A stretch of 64,000 bases of DNA from Mycobacterium gordonae (GTDB lineage Bacteria > Actinomycetota > Actinomycetes > Mycobacteriales > Mycobacteriaceae). Below the pieces are notes generated by a model. It saw nothing but the letters and a program-made list of their open reading frames with translations. It made no database searches and had not been told where the DNA came from. Position numbers and translations under genes: made by a program. The stretch lies in NCBI RefSeq assembly GCF_001417955.2, contig NZ_LKTM01000090.1, forward strand, positions 1-64,000. Direction: 5' to 3'. Shown piece after piece: positions 25,108 through 32,234 of this stretch; within the stretch, counting starts at the first letter, position 1, and every line of letters begins with the position of its first letter.

Positions 25108-25169
25108 CGCGAGCAGCCGCAAACTCGCACTGGTTCGGCGGATTTCATGCGAGTTTGCGTCTGCTCGCG
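25108..25169. repeat. Palindromic repeat, copy 1
   Basis: Two arms of about 22 bases around an 18-base loop, perfect except for one position: CGCGAGCAG-CCGCAAACTCGCA against its complement. It occupies the space between the convergent lppW and trmD stop codons, where it can act as a two-way terminator. A related copy lies at 29708-29765. Confidence 0.85.
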
Positions 25170-25176
25170 AGGGAAA

Positions 25177-25863
25177 TCAGTCCAGCAGTTCGGGGCGGCG
25201 GTCGCGGGTGCGCTGCAGCGACACCTCGCGGCGCCAAGCGGCGATTCGGGCGTGGTCGCCCGATAGCAGAATCTCCGGGACATCCAGGCCGCGCCAGCTC
25301 GGCGGGCGCGTATAGCTGGGCCCCTCGAGCAGTCGGTCCAGCGCCGGCGAGTGCGAATCATCCTCAGCCGACGCGGGATTGCCCAGTACTCCGGTCATCA
25401 GGCGCAGCACGGCCTCAATCATCACCAGGGCCGCCGACTCACCGCCGGGCAACACGTAGTCCCCGATTGACACCTCTTCGACCCGCATCCGGCGGGCGGA
25501 GTCCTCGACCACGCGCTGGTCGATGCCCTCGTAGCGGCCGCAGGCGAACACCAGGTGCCGCTCGCAGCTCCACCGCTGGGCGGTGGCCTGGTCGAACAGC
25601 ACGCCGGCCGGGCTGGGAACCACCAGAAGCGTTTCCTCCGAACAGATTTCGTCCAGCGCCTCACCCCAGACCGGTGCCTTCATCACCATGCCGGGGCCCC
25701 CACCGTAGGGCGAGTCGTCCACCGAATGATGCACGTCGTAGGTCCACCGCCGCAGATCGTGCACCTGCAGGTCGACCAGACCCGACGCAATAGCTTTGCC
25801 CGGCAACGATTCTCGCAACGGCTGCAGGTACGCCGGGAAGATCGTGACGACGTCGATTCTCAT
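25177..25863 (-). CDS. trmD: tRNA (guanine-N1)-methyltransferase
   Basis: TrmD methylates G37 of tRNAs that read CNN codons, using S-adenosylmethionine, and prevents +1 frameshifting. The 228-residue protein has the SPOUT knot region [20 protein letters not shown] (about 130-150) and [13 protein letters not shown], the cofactor-binding loop. [16 protein letters not shown] is the usual N-terminus. The ATG overlaps the rimM stop as ATGA, so the two are coupled. Confidence 0.96.
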   Translation of the reverse strand: MRIDVVTIFPAYLQPLRESLPGKAIASGLVDLQVHDLRRWTYDVHHSVDDSPYGGGPGMVMKAPVWGEALDEICSEETLLVVPSPAGVLFDQATAQRWSCERHLVFACGRYEGIDQRVVEDSARRMRVEEVSIGDYVLPGGESAALVMIEAVLRLMTGVLGNPASAEDDSHSPALDRLLEGPSYTRPPSWRGLDVPEILLSGDHARIAAWRREVSLQRTRDRRPELLD

Positions 25864-26381
25864 CCCAGGTCCAACAGGCCTTCTGGCGGTTCGATTTCCA
25901 GCGTGCCGTCAGCCAGCGACACCGACGTGACGATCGCACTCACGAACGGCACCAGCACTTCCCCGGATTCGCTCTTGACCGACAGCAACTCACCGCCGCT
26001 CGTGTGCAGGACTTCGGCGACGACGCCGATCTGCTGGCCCGCCCTGGTGCGGACCCGCAGTCCTTCCAACTGGTGGTCGTAGTAGGTGTCCGGCTCGTCG
26101 ATCGGTGGCAGCTCTGCGGAATCGATGACGAACAAGCTGCCGCGCATCGCGTCAGCGCCATCCCGGTCATCGACGCCGGCCAGGCGCACCAGCAGCCGGG
26201 CCCCGTGCGGCCGTGCACTCTCGACGACGTAGCTGTGCGCGGGACCCGGGTCGCGGGGCTTCCGGGCGCGCAAGGTGGCGCCCGGTGCGAACCGGACGTC
26301 GGGATCGTCGGTGCGGACGTCGACGACGAGTTCGCCGGAGATGCCGTGCGCTTTCGCCACGCGCCCGACGATCAGCTCCAT
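25860..26381 (-). CDS. rimM: 16S rRNA processing protein RimM
   Basis: RimM binds S19 and helps 30S head maturation. The protein has 173 residues from the ATG at 26381 ([20 protein letters not shown]). The frame continues to 26480, but that part overlaps the KH gene. The N-terminal RimM barrel and the C-terminal PRC barrel (from about residue 100, [16 protein letters not shown]) are both visible. It lies 10 bp after the KH-domain gene and overlaps trmD by 4 bp, within the rpsP-KH-rimM-trmD cluster. Confidence 0.95.
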   Translation of the reverse strand: MELIVGRVAKAHGISGELVVDVRTDDPDVRFAPGATLRARKPRDPGPAHSYVVESARPHGARLLVRLAGVDDRDGADAMRGSLFVIDSAELPPIDEPDTYYDHQLEGLRVRTRAGQQIGVVAEVLHTSGGELLSVKSESGEVLVPFVSAIVTSVSLADGTLEIEPPEGLLDLG

Positions 26382-26391
26382 GTGAGCGCTG

Positions 26392-26634
26392 CTACTGGTC
26401 GGTGTCCACCACGTCGACGCGGATTCCGCGGCCACCGATGCCGGCGACCAGCGTGCGCAGCGCGGTAGCGGTACGGCCACCCCGACCGATCACCTTGCCC
26501 AGGTCGTCAGGATGGACGTGAACCTCGACAGTGCGCCCACGACGGCTGGTCACCAGATCGACCCGGACATCGTCAGGGTTGTCGACGATGCCACGGACCA
26601 GGTGTTCGACGGCGTCGACCACGACGGTGCTCAT
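26392..26634 (-). CDS. KH-domain RNA-binding protein (KhpA-like)
   Basis: An 80-residue single KH-domain protein, the same size as Rv2908c. The GxxG loop is [16 protein letters not shown]. In other Gram-positive bacteria KhpA pairs with KhpB and affects elongation and division genes at the RNA level; the mycobacterial function is not settled. It lies 8 bp after rpsP and 10 bp before rimM, which fits a ribosome-assembly or RNA-chaperone job. Confidence 0.93.
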   Translation of the reverse strand: MSTVVVDAVEHLVRGIVDNPDDVRVDLVTSRRGRTVEVHVHPDDLGKVIGRGGRTATALRTLVAGIGGRGIRVDVVDTDQ

Positions 26635-26642
26635 GGCGCCGA

Positions 26643-27125
26643 TCAGCTCTCGGTCTCGGTGGCGGTCTCGGTGCCTTCGGCCGGCGCCTCCGCCGGTGCG
26701 TCGGCAGCCGCCTCGTCGCCCTTGGCGGCCTTCTTCGGCGCGGACTTCTTCTTCGGCTTGGCGGCCTCGGTGGTGGGTCCACCGTCGGCGGCTGCCAGCG
26801 CGGCATTGAACAGCTCGAGCTTGCTGGGCTTGGCCGGCTTGACCTTCAGACGGCCCTCGGCACCGGGCAGGCCCTTGAACTTCTGCCAGTCACCGGTGAT
26901 CTTCAGCAGCTTGAGGACGGGCTCGGTGGGCTGGGCGCCGACGCCGAGCCAGTACTGCGCGCGCTCGGAGTCGATCTCGATCAGGCTCGGCTCTTCCTTC
27001 GGGTGGTAACGGCCGATGACCTCGATGGAGCGGCCGTCGCGACGGGTGCGCGCGTCGGCGACGGCGATGCGGTACTGGGGATTGCGGATCTTGCCAAGAC
27101 GGGTGAGCTTGATCTTCACAGCCAT
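26643..27125 (-). CDS. rpsP: 30S ribosomal protein S16
   Basis: S16 of the small subunit (160 residues). The conserved part is the N-terminal 85 residues: [20 protein letters not shown], then [14 protein letters not shown] and [19 protein letters not shown]. The remaining 70 residues are an Ala/Pro/Lys/Glu-rich tail ([18 protein letters not shown]), characteristic of mycobacterial S16 (162 residues in M. tuberculosis). It is the first gene of the rpsP-KH-rimM-trmD cluster. Confidence 0.97.
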   Translation of the reverse strand: MAVKIKLTRLGKIRNPQYRIAVADARTRRDGRSIEVIGRYHPKEEPSLIEIDSERAQYWLGVGAQPTEPVLKLLKITGDWQKFKGLPGAEGRLKVKPAKPSKLELFNAALAAADGGPTTEAAKPKKKSAPKKAAKGDEAAADAPAEAPAEGTETATETES

Positions 27126-27245
27126 GGTTCAGCGACTCTCCTGTGGTGTCACGCTGCAATTCAGCGACCGGGGCGGGTTGCCCGGGTCCGGTTTTGCCTC
27201 GCGTGTGTGACCACCCGGCGATCGTGATCGCGGGGCGGACAGCGG

Positions 27246-27265
27246 CCCATTGTGCCAGAACGGGG
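27246..27265 (-). promoter_or_regulatory. Putative rpsP promoter sharing an element with rplS
   Basis: CCCATTGTGCCAGAACGGGG (plus strand), matching the rplS upstream element except for a one-base indel and the first bases. On the minus strand it reads with a CACAAT -10-like hexamer behind TGG. It would leave an rpsP leader of about 115 bases, which contains a GCGATC-GT-GATCGC palindrome near 27215. Confidence 0.45.
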
Positions 27266-27306
27266 TGCCCCGGCGTTAATTGCCGTGGCGATCGCAAGCG
27301 CGGCGG

Positions 27307-27391
27307 AGCCGGGCGCTGCGGGTCGCCACCGTTGGACCCGAAGCGAGAGCGCGGCGCCGCGGCGAGGTGCGACCCGAGGCGAAGCCCGGCT
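27307..27391. repeat. Long inverted repeat at the end of the SnoaL-like gene
   Basis: Outer arms AGCCGGGC/GCCCGGCT and inner arms CGGGTCGC/GCGACCCG are both perfect 8-bp complements in nested order around a GC-rich loop. The right arm ends on the stop codon of the SnoaL-like gene. It could terminate that transcript; the composition looks like a dispersed mycobacterial palindromic element. Confidence 0.55.
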
Positions 27392-27824
27392 ACATGACCT
27401 TCTGGAAGGTCTTGGTCTCGACGCGGCGGGTCATCCGCCAACCCTCGGGCGTGCGCGCGAACTCGTCGTCGTACCACAACCCGCAGAACAGAATCTGGTC
27501 CTTCTCCCCGCCCAGCACCATCGGGTTGAAGCAGATCACCCGCGACGACGCGGTGTCGCCGTCGATGCGGACCGAGAAGTTGCCCAGCATGTGCGAGTAC
27601 ACCGGGAAGTTCGGCAGCACCTCCGACAGCCACTTCTTGACTTCCGGGTACTCCCCGGCGATTCCTCCCAGGGCCGTGTAGTCGATGTAGGCGTCCGGCG
27701 TGAAGACCTTGTCCAGGTCGTCGAACCGGCGCTGGTCGATCGCCGACGAGTAATCGACGAGAAGCTGCTGGATCTCCAGACGGTCGGATATCTCTTCCAG
27801 GCTCAACATGTCTCGATTCAACAC
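27390..27824 (-). CDS. SnoaL-like (NTF2-fold) protein
   Basis: A 144-residue protein of the SnoaL_4/nuclear transport factor 2-like superfamily, the counterpart of Rv2910c. The signature is the N-terminal helix EEISDRLEIQQLLVDYSSAID, then FDDLDKVFTPDAYIDYTALGG, and the C-terminal strand EGWRMTRRVETKTFQ. The cone-like fold is used by isomerases, dehydratases and ketosteroid-type enzymes; the substrate is unknown. Two starts are possible, MLNRDM and MLSLEE (five codons later). It is divergent from dacB2 with only 29 bp between the starts. Confidence 0.85.
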   Translation of the reverse strand: MLNRDMLSLEEISDRLEIQQLLVDYSSAIDQRRFDDLDKVFTPDAYIDYTALGGIAGEYPEVKKWLSEVLPNFPVYSHMLGNFSVRIDGDTASSRVICFNPMVLGGEKDQILFCGLWYDDEFARTPEGWRMTRRVETKTFQKVM

Positions 27825-27853
27825 CGCGGCCGCAGGCGATAAAATCTGCGCCC

Positions 27854-28732
27854 ATGCGAAAGCTCATGGCCATCGCCGCCGCGCTGCTCTGCGTCACCTT
27901 CCTCGGCGCGGCCCCGGTTTCCGGCGCCGACACCGACGTTCAGCAGGCAGCAGGTTCGATGCCGATCCCCGACGGCCCCGCCCAGACCTGGATCGTCGCC
28001 GACATGGACAGCGGTCAGGTCCTGGCCGGACGCGAGCAGAACGTCGCCCACCCGCCGGCGAGCACCATCAAGGTGCTGCTGGCGCTGGTCGTACTCGATG
28101 AGGTGCCGCTGAACACAACGGTGGTCGCGGACCTGACGGACACCGCGGTGGAGTGCAACTGCGTCGGGGTCAAAGTCGGCCACAGTTACACCGCGCGCCA
28201 ACTGCTGGACGGTCTGCTGCTGGTGTCGGGCAACGACGCCGCCAACACGCTGGCTGACATGCTGGGCGGCCAGGAGGTCGCGGTGGCCAAGATGAATGCC
28301 AAGGCCGCCTCGCTGGGGGCGTCGAACACCCATGCGGCGACGCCGTCGGGCCTGGACGGACCCGACGGCTCCGGCTCGTCGACGGCGCACGACCTCGCGG
28401 TGATCTTCCGCGCGGCCATGGCCAACCCGACTTTCGCCAACATCACCGCCGAGCCGTCGGCGATGTTTCCCGGCGAGAACGGGGACCAACCGATCCTGAA
28501 CCAGGATGAGCTGCTGGCCCGGTATCCGGGTGCCATCGGCGGCAAGACCGGATTCACCAACGCCGCGCGCAAGACTTTCGTCGGCGCGGCAGCCCGTGGT
28601 GGCCGCCGACTGGTGATCGCCATGATGTACGGGCTGGTCAAAGAGGGCGGGCCGACGTACTGGGATCAGGCGGCCGGCCTGTTCGACTGGGGCTTCGCGC
28701 TCGGCCCGCAGGCCGGTATCGGCTCGTTGTAA
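27854..28732 (+). CDS. dacB2: D-alanyl-D-alanine carboxypeptidase
   Basis: A 292-residue penicillin-binding protein that trims the terminal D-Ala from peptidoglycan stem peptides. It matches Rv2911 (291 residues). A signal peptide spans residues 1-25 (cleavage near VSGA). The catalytic motifs are STIK (Ser70, Lys73), SGN (about 126-128) and KTG in GGKTGFTN. The C-terminal membrane-anchoring helix of classic DacA-type enzymes is short or missing. Upstream, TAAAAT at 27840-27845 ends 8 bases before the ATG, so the leader is 0-2 bases long. Confidence 0.95.
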   Translation: MRKLMAIAAALLCVTFLGAAPVSGADTDVQQAAGSMPIPDGPAQTWIVADMDSGQVLAGREQNVAHPPASTIKVLLALVVLDEVPLNTTVVADLTDTAVECNCVGVKVGHSYTARQLLDGLLLVSGNDAANTLADMLGGQEVAVAKMNAKAASLGASNTHAATPSGLDGPDGSGSSTAHDLAVIFRAAMANPTFANITAEPSAMFPGENGDQPILNQDELLARYPGAIGGKTGFTNAARKTFVGAAARGGRRLVIAMMYGLVKEGGPTYWDQAAGLFDWGFALGPQAGIGSL

Positions 28733-28819
28733 CAGCGGGGCACGCTCCGGTCACAGCAAAGCATCACGCCGCGTTTTCCGGGTCCGCGCGTCCGGCGCCG
28801 GCGTACGCTGACCAGCCTT

Positions 28820-29684
28820 ATGGTTAACGCCCTGACGCCACATTTTGACGACGTGCAAGCGCACTACGACCTGTCTGACGAGTTCTTCCAGCTGTTTCTG
28901 GACCCGACTCAGACGTACAGCTGCGCGTTCTTCGAGCGCGAAGAAATGACGCTCGAACAGGCGCAGCTCGCCAAGATCGACCTGTCACTGGGCAAACTGG
29001 GTCTGCAGCCCGGGATGACGCTTCTGGACGTGGGCTGCGGCTGGGGCGCCACCCTGCGCCGGGCCATCGAACAGTACGACGTCAACGTCGTCGGCCTGAC
29101 ACTGTCGAAGAATCAGGCGGCGTACGTGCAGAAGTCGTTCGACCAGTTGGACAGCCCACGCGCCAGGCGCGTGCTGCTGCAGGGCTGGGAACAGTTCGAC
29201 GAACCCGTCGACCGCATCGTGTCGATCGGCGCCTTCGAGCACTTCGGTCACGACCGGCACGCCGACTTCTTCGCGAAGGCTCACCGGATCCTGCCCGCCG
29301 ACGGCGTGCTGATGCTGCACACGATCACCGGCTTCACCAAGCAGCAGATGACCGACCGGGGCCTGCCCCCTGACCCTGCGGGTGATCCGGTTCTTCCACT
29401 TCATCAAGACCCAGATCTTTCCGGGCGGCGCCCCGCCGATCGTCGAGATGGTCGAAGAGCATTCCGCCGGTACGGGTTTCACGCTGACCCGCAACCAGTC
29501 ACTACAGCCGCACTACGCGCGGACTCTCGATCTGTGGGCCGAAGCCCTTGCCGCACACAAGGATCGGGCCGTCGAACTCCAGTCCGAGGAGGTGTACGAC
29601 CGTTACCTGCACTACCTGACCGGCTGCGCCAAGCTCTTCCGGGACGGCTATATCGACGTCAACCAGTTCACCTTGCAGAAATAG
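28820..29684 (+). pseudogene. Cyclopropane mycolic acid synthase (CmaA1-like) with a one-base frameshift
   Basis: This would be a 287-residue S-adenosylmethionine-dependent methyltransferase, exactly the length of M. tuberculosis CmaA1, which it resembles: [32 protein letters not shown] (SAM site), [21 protein letters not shown], and after the break [17 protein letters not shown] and [20 protein letters not shown]. These enzymes add cyclopropane rings to mycolic acid chains. The frame changes by +1 at a run of five C (29366-29370): reading four C restores [16 protein letters not shown]. The first frame otherwise runs on to 30010 as unrelated sequence antisense to the tetR gene. It may be a true inactivation, a phase-variable tract or an assembly error. 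H37Rv has no such gene between dacB2 and Rv2912c. Confidence 0.85.
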
Positions 29685-29707
29685 CGCGCCCGGTCCGGCC
29701 GCCCACG

Positions 29708-29765
29708 CGAGCAGACACGAACTCGCACTCAATCGCTTGCGATTGTGCGACTTTGCGTCTGCTCG
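29708..29765. repeat. Palindromic repeat, copy 2
   Basis: Two 20-base arms that pair at 17 of 20 positions, around an 18-base loop. The arm CGAGCAGACGCAAAGTCGCA is very close to that of copy 1 (25108-25169). It also lies between convergent genes, the CmaA1-like gene and the tetR gene. Confidence 0.85.
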
Positions 29766-29768
29766 GCG

Positions 29769-30368
29769 TCAGGCCGGTGGCCGCCACACCGCGGTCATCA
29801 GCTCGCTCAACACCGGAATCCGCCGCTCGGCGATCTCGGGTTGCGGCAATACGCCTTCCACCACGGCCGCACCGTCGAAGACATTGGTCAGCAGTGCCAC
29901 CAGTACCGGAAGGGTGTCTTCGGGGATGTTCTCCGTCCCGGGCATTGCCCGCGCAGCGTCGTACATCTTCGCCCGGTACTGCCACAACTCATGTTGCAAC
30001 GTGGCTTTGAGCTTCTCGTCAGTGCGCGCGGCGATCATCAGCTCGTAGAGCACCGCATTGATCGAACCGGAGGTGATGTCGCGCAGGATGGCCAGCGCCG
30101 CGTCCAGCGCCGGCCGGTCGGCCGGTATCTCCGCGACCTGCTTGGTGAACGTCTCCAGCTGGCGGCGCAGCACCTCCGACGCCGTTGCCGCCATGAAATC
30201 GCCCATCGTTTCGAAGTGGCGGAACAGGGCGCCCACCGACACTCCGGCCCTCTTGGTGATCAGGGCGGCCGAGGCACGGGCATATCCGACCTCGACGATG
30301 GTGTCGATACAGGCCTGCAGGAGCCGGCCGACCGTCTCCTCCCGGCGTTGCTGCTGGGTTCGGGCCAT
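29769..30368 (-). CDS. TetR family repressor
   Basis: A 199-residue TetR-family regulator, the counterpart of Rv2912c. The N-terminal helix-turn-helix (about 10-55) reads [20 protein letters not shown], then [21 protein letters not shown]. The C-terminal ligand domain is typical in length. The gene begins one base after the amidohydrolase stop, so the pair is one operon and the regulator probably controls its own promoter (candidate operator at 32201-32212). The ligand is unknown. Confidence 0.9.
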   Translation of the reverse strand: MARTQQQRREETVGRLLQACIDTIVEVGYARASAALITKRAGVSVGALFRHFETMGDFMAATASEVLRRQLETFTKQVAEIPADRPALDAALAILRDITSGSINAVLYELMIAARTDEKLKATLQHELWQYRAKMYDAARAMPGTENIPEDTLPVLVALLTNVFDGAAVVEGVLPQPEIAERRIPVLSELMTAVWRPPA

Positions 30369-30369
30369 G

Positions 30370-32157
30370 TCAGGCGGACAGGCTCATCGAAGCCGGCCGC
30401 CGCTCACCCGCGCGCAGGTAGCGACCGGACTTCAGGGTCTGACCGAAGCCCTCGCGGAACTGCCCGCTGCGGAAGACGACGGCACCGCCCACACCCGTGG
30501 CGATCACGGTCGCGTCGTTGCGGTTGACCATGCGCCGCAGGCCGCCGTAGAAGGGCACCGCCTCCTCGTTGTAGGAGTCCACCGAGCTGTCCAGATGAGC
30601 GGGGTCGATCACGACGAAGTCGGCGCGGTCACCCTCGCGCAGCGTGCCGGCGTTGATCCCGAACCACTCCGCCACTTCTGCGGTCAGGCGGTATATCGCT
30701 CGTTCGGGGGTCAGGAACGGCCGCCCGGCTTGCTGCGCGTCTCGCACACGCTTGAGCAGCCGCAGCGGGAAGTTGTAGAAGGCCATGTTGCGCAGGTGTG
30801 CGCCGGCGTCGGAGAAGCCCATGTGGATGCTGGGGTCAGCCGCCAGCTTGTCGAGCTGCCGGGGCCGGTGGTTGGCGACGGTGGTGGTCCACCGCACGTT
30901 GCGTTCGCCGTTCTCGACGAGAATATCCAGGAAGGCGTCCAGCGGATGCAGTCCCCGCTCGTCGGCGATGGCGCCGAAACTCTTGCCGATCAACGATTCA
31001 TCGGGGCACTCCACGATCACCGCGTCGTGGAAATCGCGGTGCCACAGCGACGGCCCGAGCTTGCGGCGGTCGAACTGCCGGCGGAACCGGCGGCGGTACT
31101 CCTCGTCGGCCAGCAACTCGTTGCGCTGCAGTTGATCCCGCAGGTGCAGGGCGGCCGTGCCGGCGCCGAACTCCTCGAAGACCGGCAGATCGATTCCGTC
31201 GGAATACAATTCGAACGGCACCGGCAGGTGCTGGAAGCGCACGCTGGCGCCCAGCACCTTGTTGAGCAACCGGGTACCCCGTCCGAACAGGTGCACCACC
31301 AGCGGCATCGACTTGGCGTCCGCCGACACCAGCATGCTCATCCGCACTCCCTTTTTGCGGTTGAGCAGCCGGCTGCTGGTGAGGAAGAACATCAGCGGCG
31401 ACACCGGGCTGTTGACGTTGGGAGCGCTCTGCAGGATGCGGCCGCGCTTGCGCAGCACCTTGATCAGCCGGCGCCGTTCGCGCCATGTCGCGAAGGTGGA
31501 CGGCAGCGCCCGCGAGCGGAAACGGTCGCCGTCCAGCTTGTCGATCGGCGCGTCCATTCCGGACATGCCGAGCATGCCGGCATCCAGCGCCTCGTCGAGC
31601 AGCCGGGCCATCTTGTCCAGCTCGGCGTCGGTGGGCCGCACGGTTTCGTCGGTGGCGCGTTCGAGGCCCAGCACCGAGGCCCGCAGGTCCGAGTGGCCCA
31701 GCATCGAGCTCACGTTGGGCCCCAGCGGCAGTGCGTCCAGAGCGGCGATGTACTCCGCGGGCGAGGACCAGGTCTTGTTGTCCTGCAGCGTTTTCAAGAC
31801 GAAGTCGCGCGGCACCGCCTCGACGCGGCTGAACAGGTCGGCGGCGTCCTCGGAGTTGGCGTAAACCGTCGACAGCGAGCAGTTCCCTAGCAGCAACGTG
31901 GTGATGCCGTGCCGCACCGATTCCCGCAGGCCCGGGTCGAGCAGGATCTCGGCGTCGTAGTGGGTGTGGACGTCGATGAATCCCGGCGCGATCCACTTCC
32001 CCGCCGCGTCGATCACCTCGGGGCAGCCGGTCTCGTCCAGCGGACCGGCCGAGACCGTGGCCACCACGCCATCGCGGATGCCCAGCGTCCGGATCTGGGG
32101 TTTGGCACCCGTTCCGTCGAACCACAGGCCGTCGCGGACGATCACGTCGTAAGTCAC
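30370..32157 (-). CDS. N-acyl-D-amino-acid deacylase-like amidohydrolase
   Basis: A 595-residue metal-dependent amidohydrolase of the D-aminoacylase type, the counterpart of Rv2913c. Metal ligands are in FIDVHTHYD (His64, His66). Further on, GFSDAGAHLRN supplies the conserved Asp, and DRADFVVIDP is the beta-sandwich return that closes the fold. Family members cleave N-acyl-D-amino acids, but several act on other cyclic amides, so the substrate is not certain. The start is a GTG with GGAGGA 4 bases upstream. It is the first gene of the amidohydrolase-tetR operon. Confidence 0.88.
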   Translation of the reverse strand: MTYDVIVRDGLWFDGTGAKPQIRTLGIRDGVVATVSAGPLDETGCPEVIDAAGKWIAPGFIDVHTHYDAEILLDPGLRESVRHGITTLLLGNCSLSTVYANSEDAADLFSRVEAVPRDFVLKTLQDNKTWSSPAEYIAALDALPLGPNVSSMLGHSDLRASVLGLERATDETVRPTDAELDKMARLLDEALDAGMLGMSGMDAPIDKLDGDRFRSRALPSTFATWRERRRLIKVLRKRGRILQSAPNVNSPVSPLMFFLTSSRLLNRKKGVRMSMLVSADAKSMPLVVHLFGRGTRLLNKVLGASVRFQHLPVPFELYSDGIDLPVFEEFGAGTAALHLRDQLQRNELLADEEYRRRFRRQFDRRKLGPSLWHRDFHDAVIVECPDESLIGKSFGAIADERGLHPLDAFLDILVENGERNVRWTTTVANHRPRQLDKLAADPSIHMGFSDAGAHLRNMAFYNFPLRLLKRVRDAQQAGRPFLTPERAIYRLTAEVAEWFGINAGTLREGDRADFVVIDPAHLDSSVDSYNEEAVPFYGGLRRMVNRNDATVIATGVGGAVVFRSGQFREGFGQTLKSGRYLRAGERRPASMSLSA

Positions 32158-32192
32158 TGTTCCTCCAAGTCGAATGGGCTTGGCTCGAAGTT

Positions 32193-32212
32193 AACATAGA
32201 GAGTGAACGCTC
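32193..32212 (-). promoter_or_regulatory. Promoter and candidate TetR operator of the amidohydrolase operon
   Basis: TATGTT on the minus strand (32198 to 32193) matches TANNNT. Just upstream of it is GAGTGAACGCTC (32201-32212), a near-palindrome with outer GAG/CTC arms. An operator next to the -10 of an operon that encodes its own TetR protein is the usual arrangement; this is inferred from position and symmetry only. Confidence 0.4.
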
Positions 32213-32234
32213 GCAATCTTTTTATCGGGGTCGT

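Noticed and set aside
29371..30010. Extension of the first frame of the CmaA1-like gene past the frameshift
   Set aside because: The translated residues are Arg-rich with no similarity to methyltransferases, and the region overlaps the tetR gene on the other strand. The conserved C-terminus is in the neighbouring frame.
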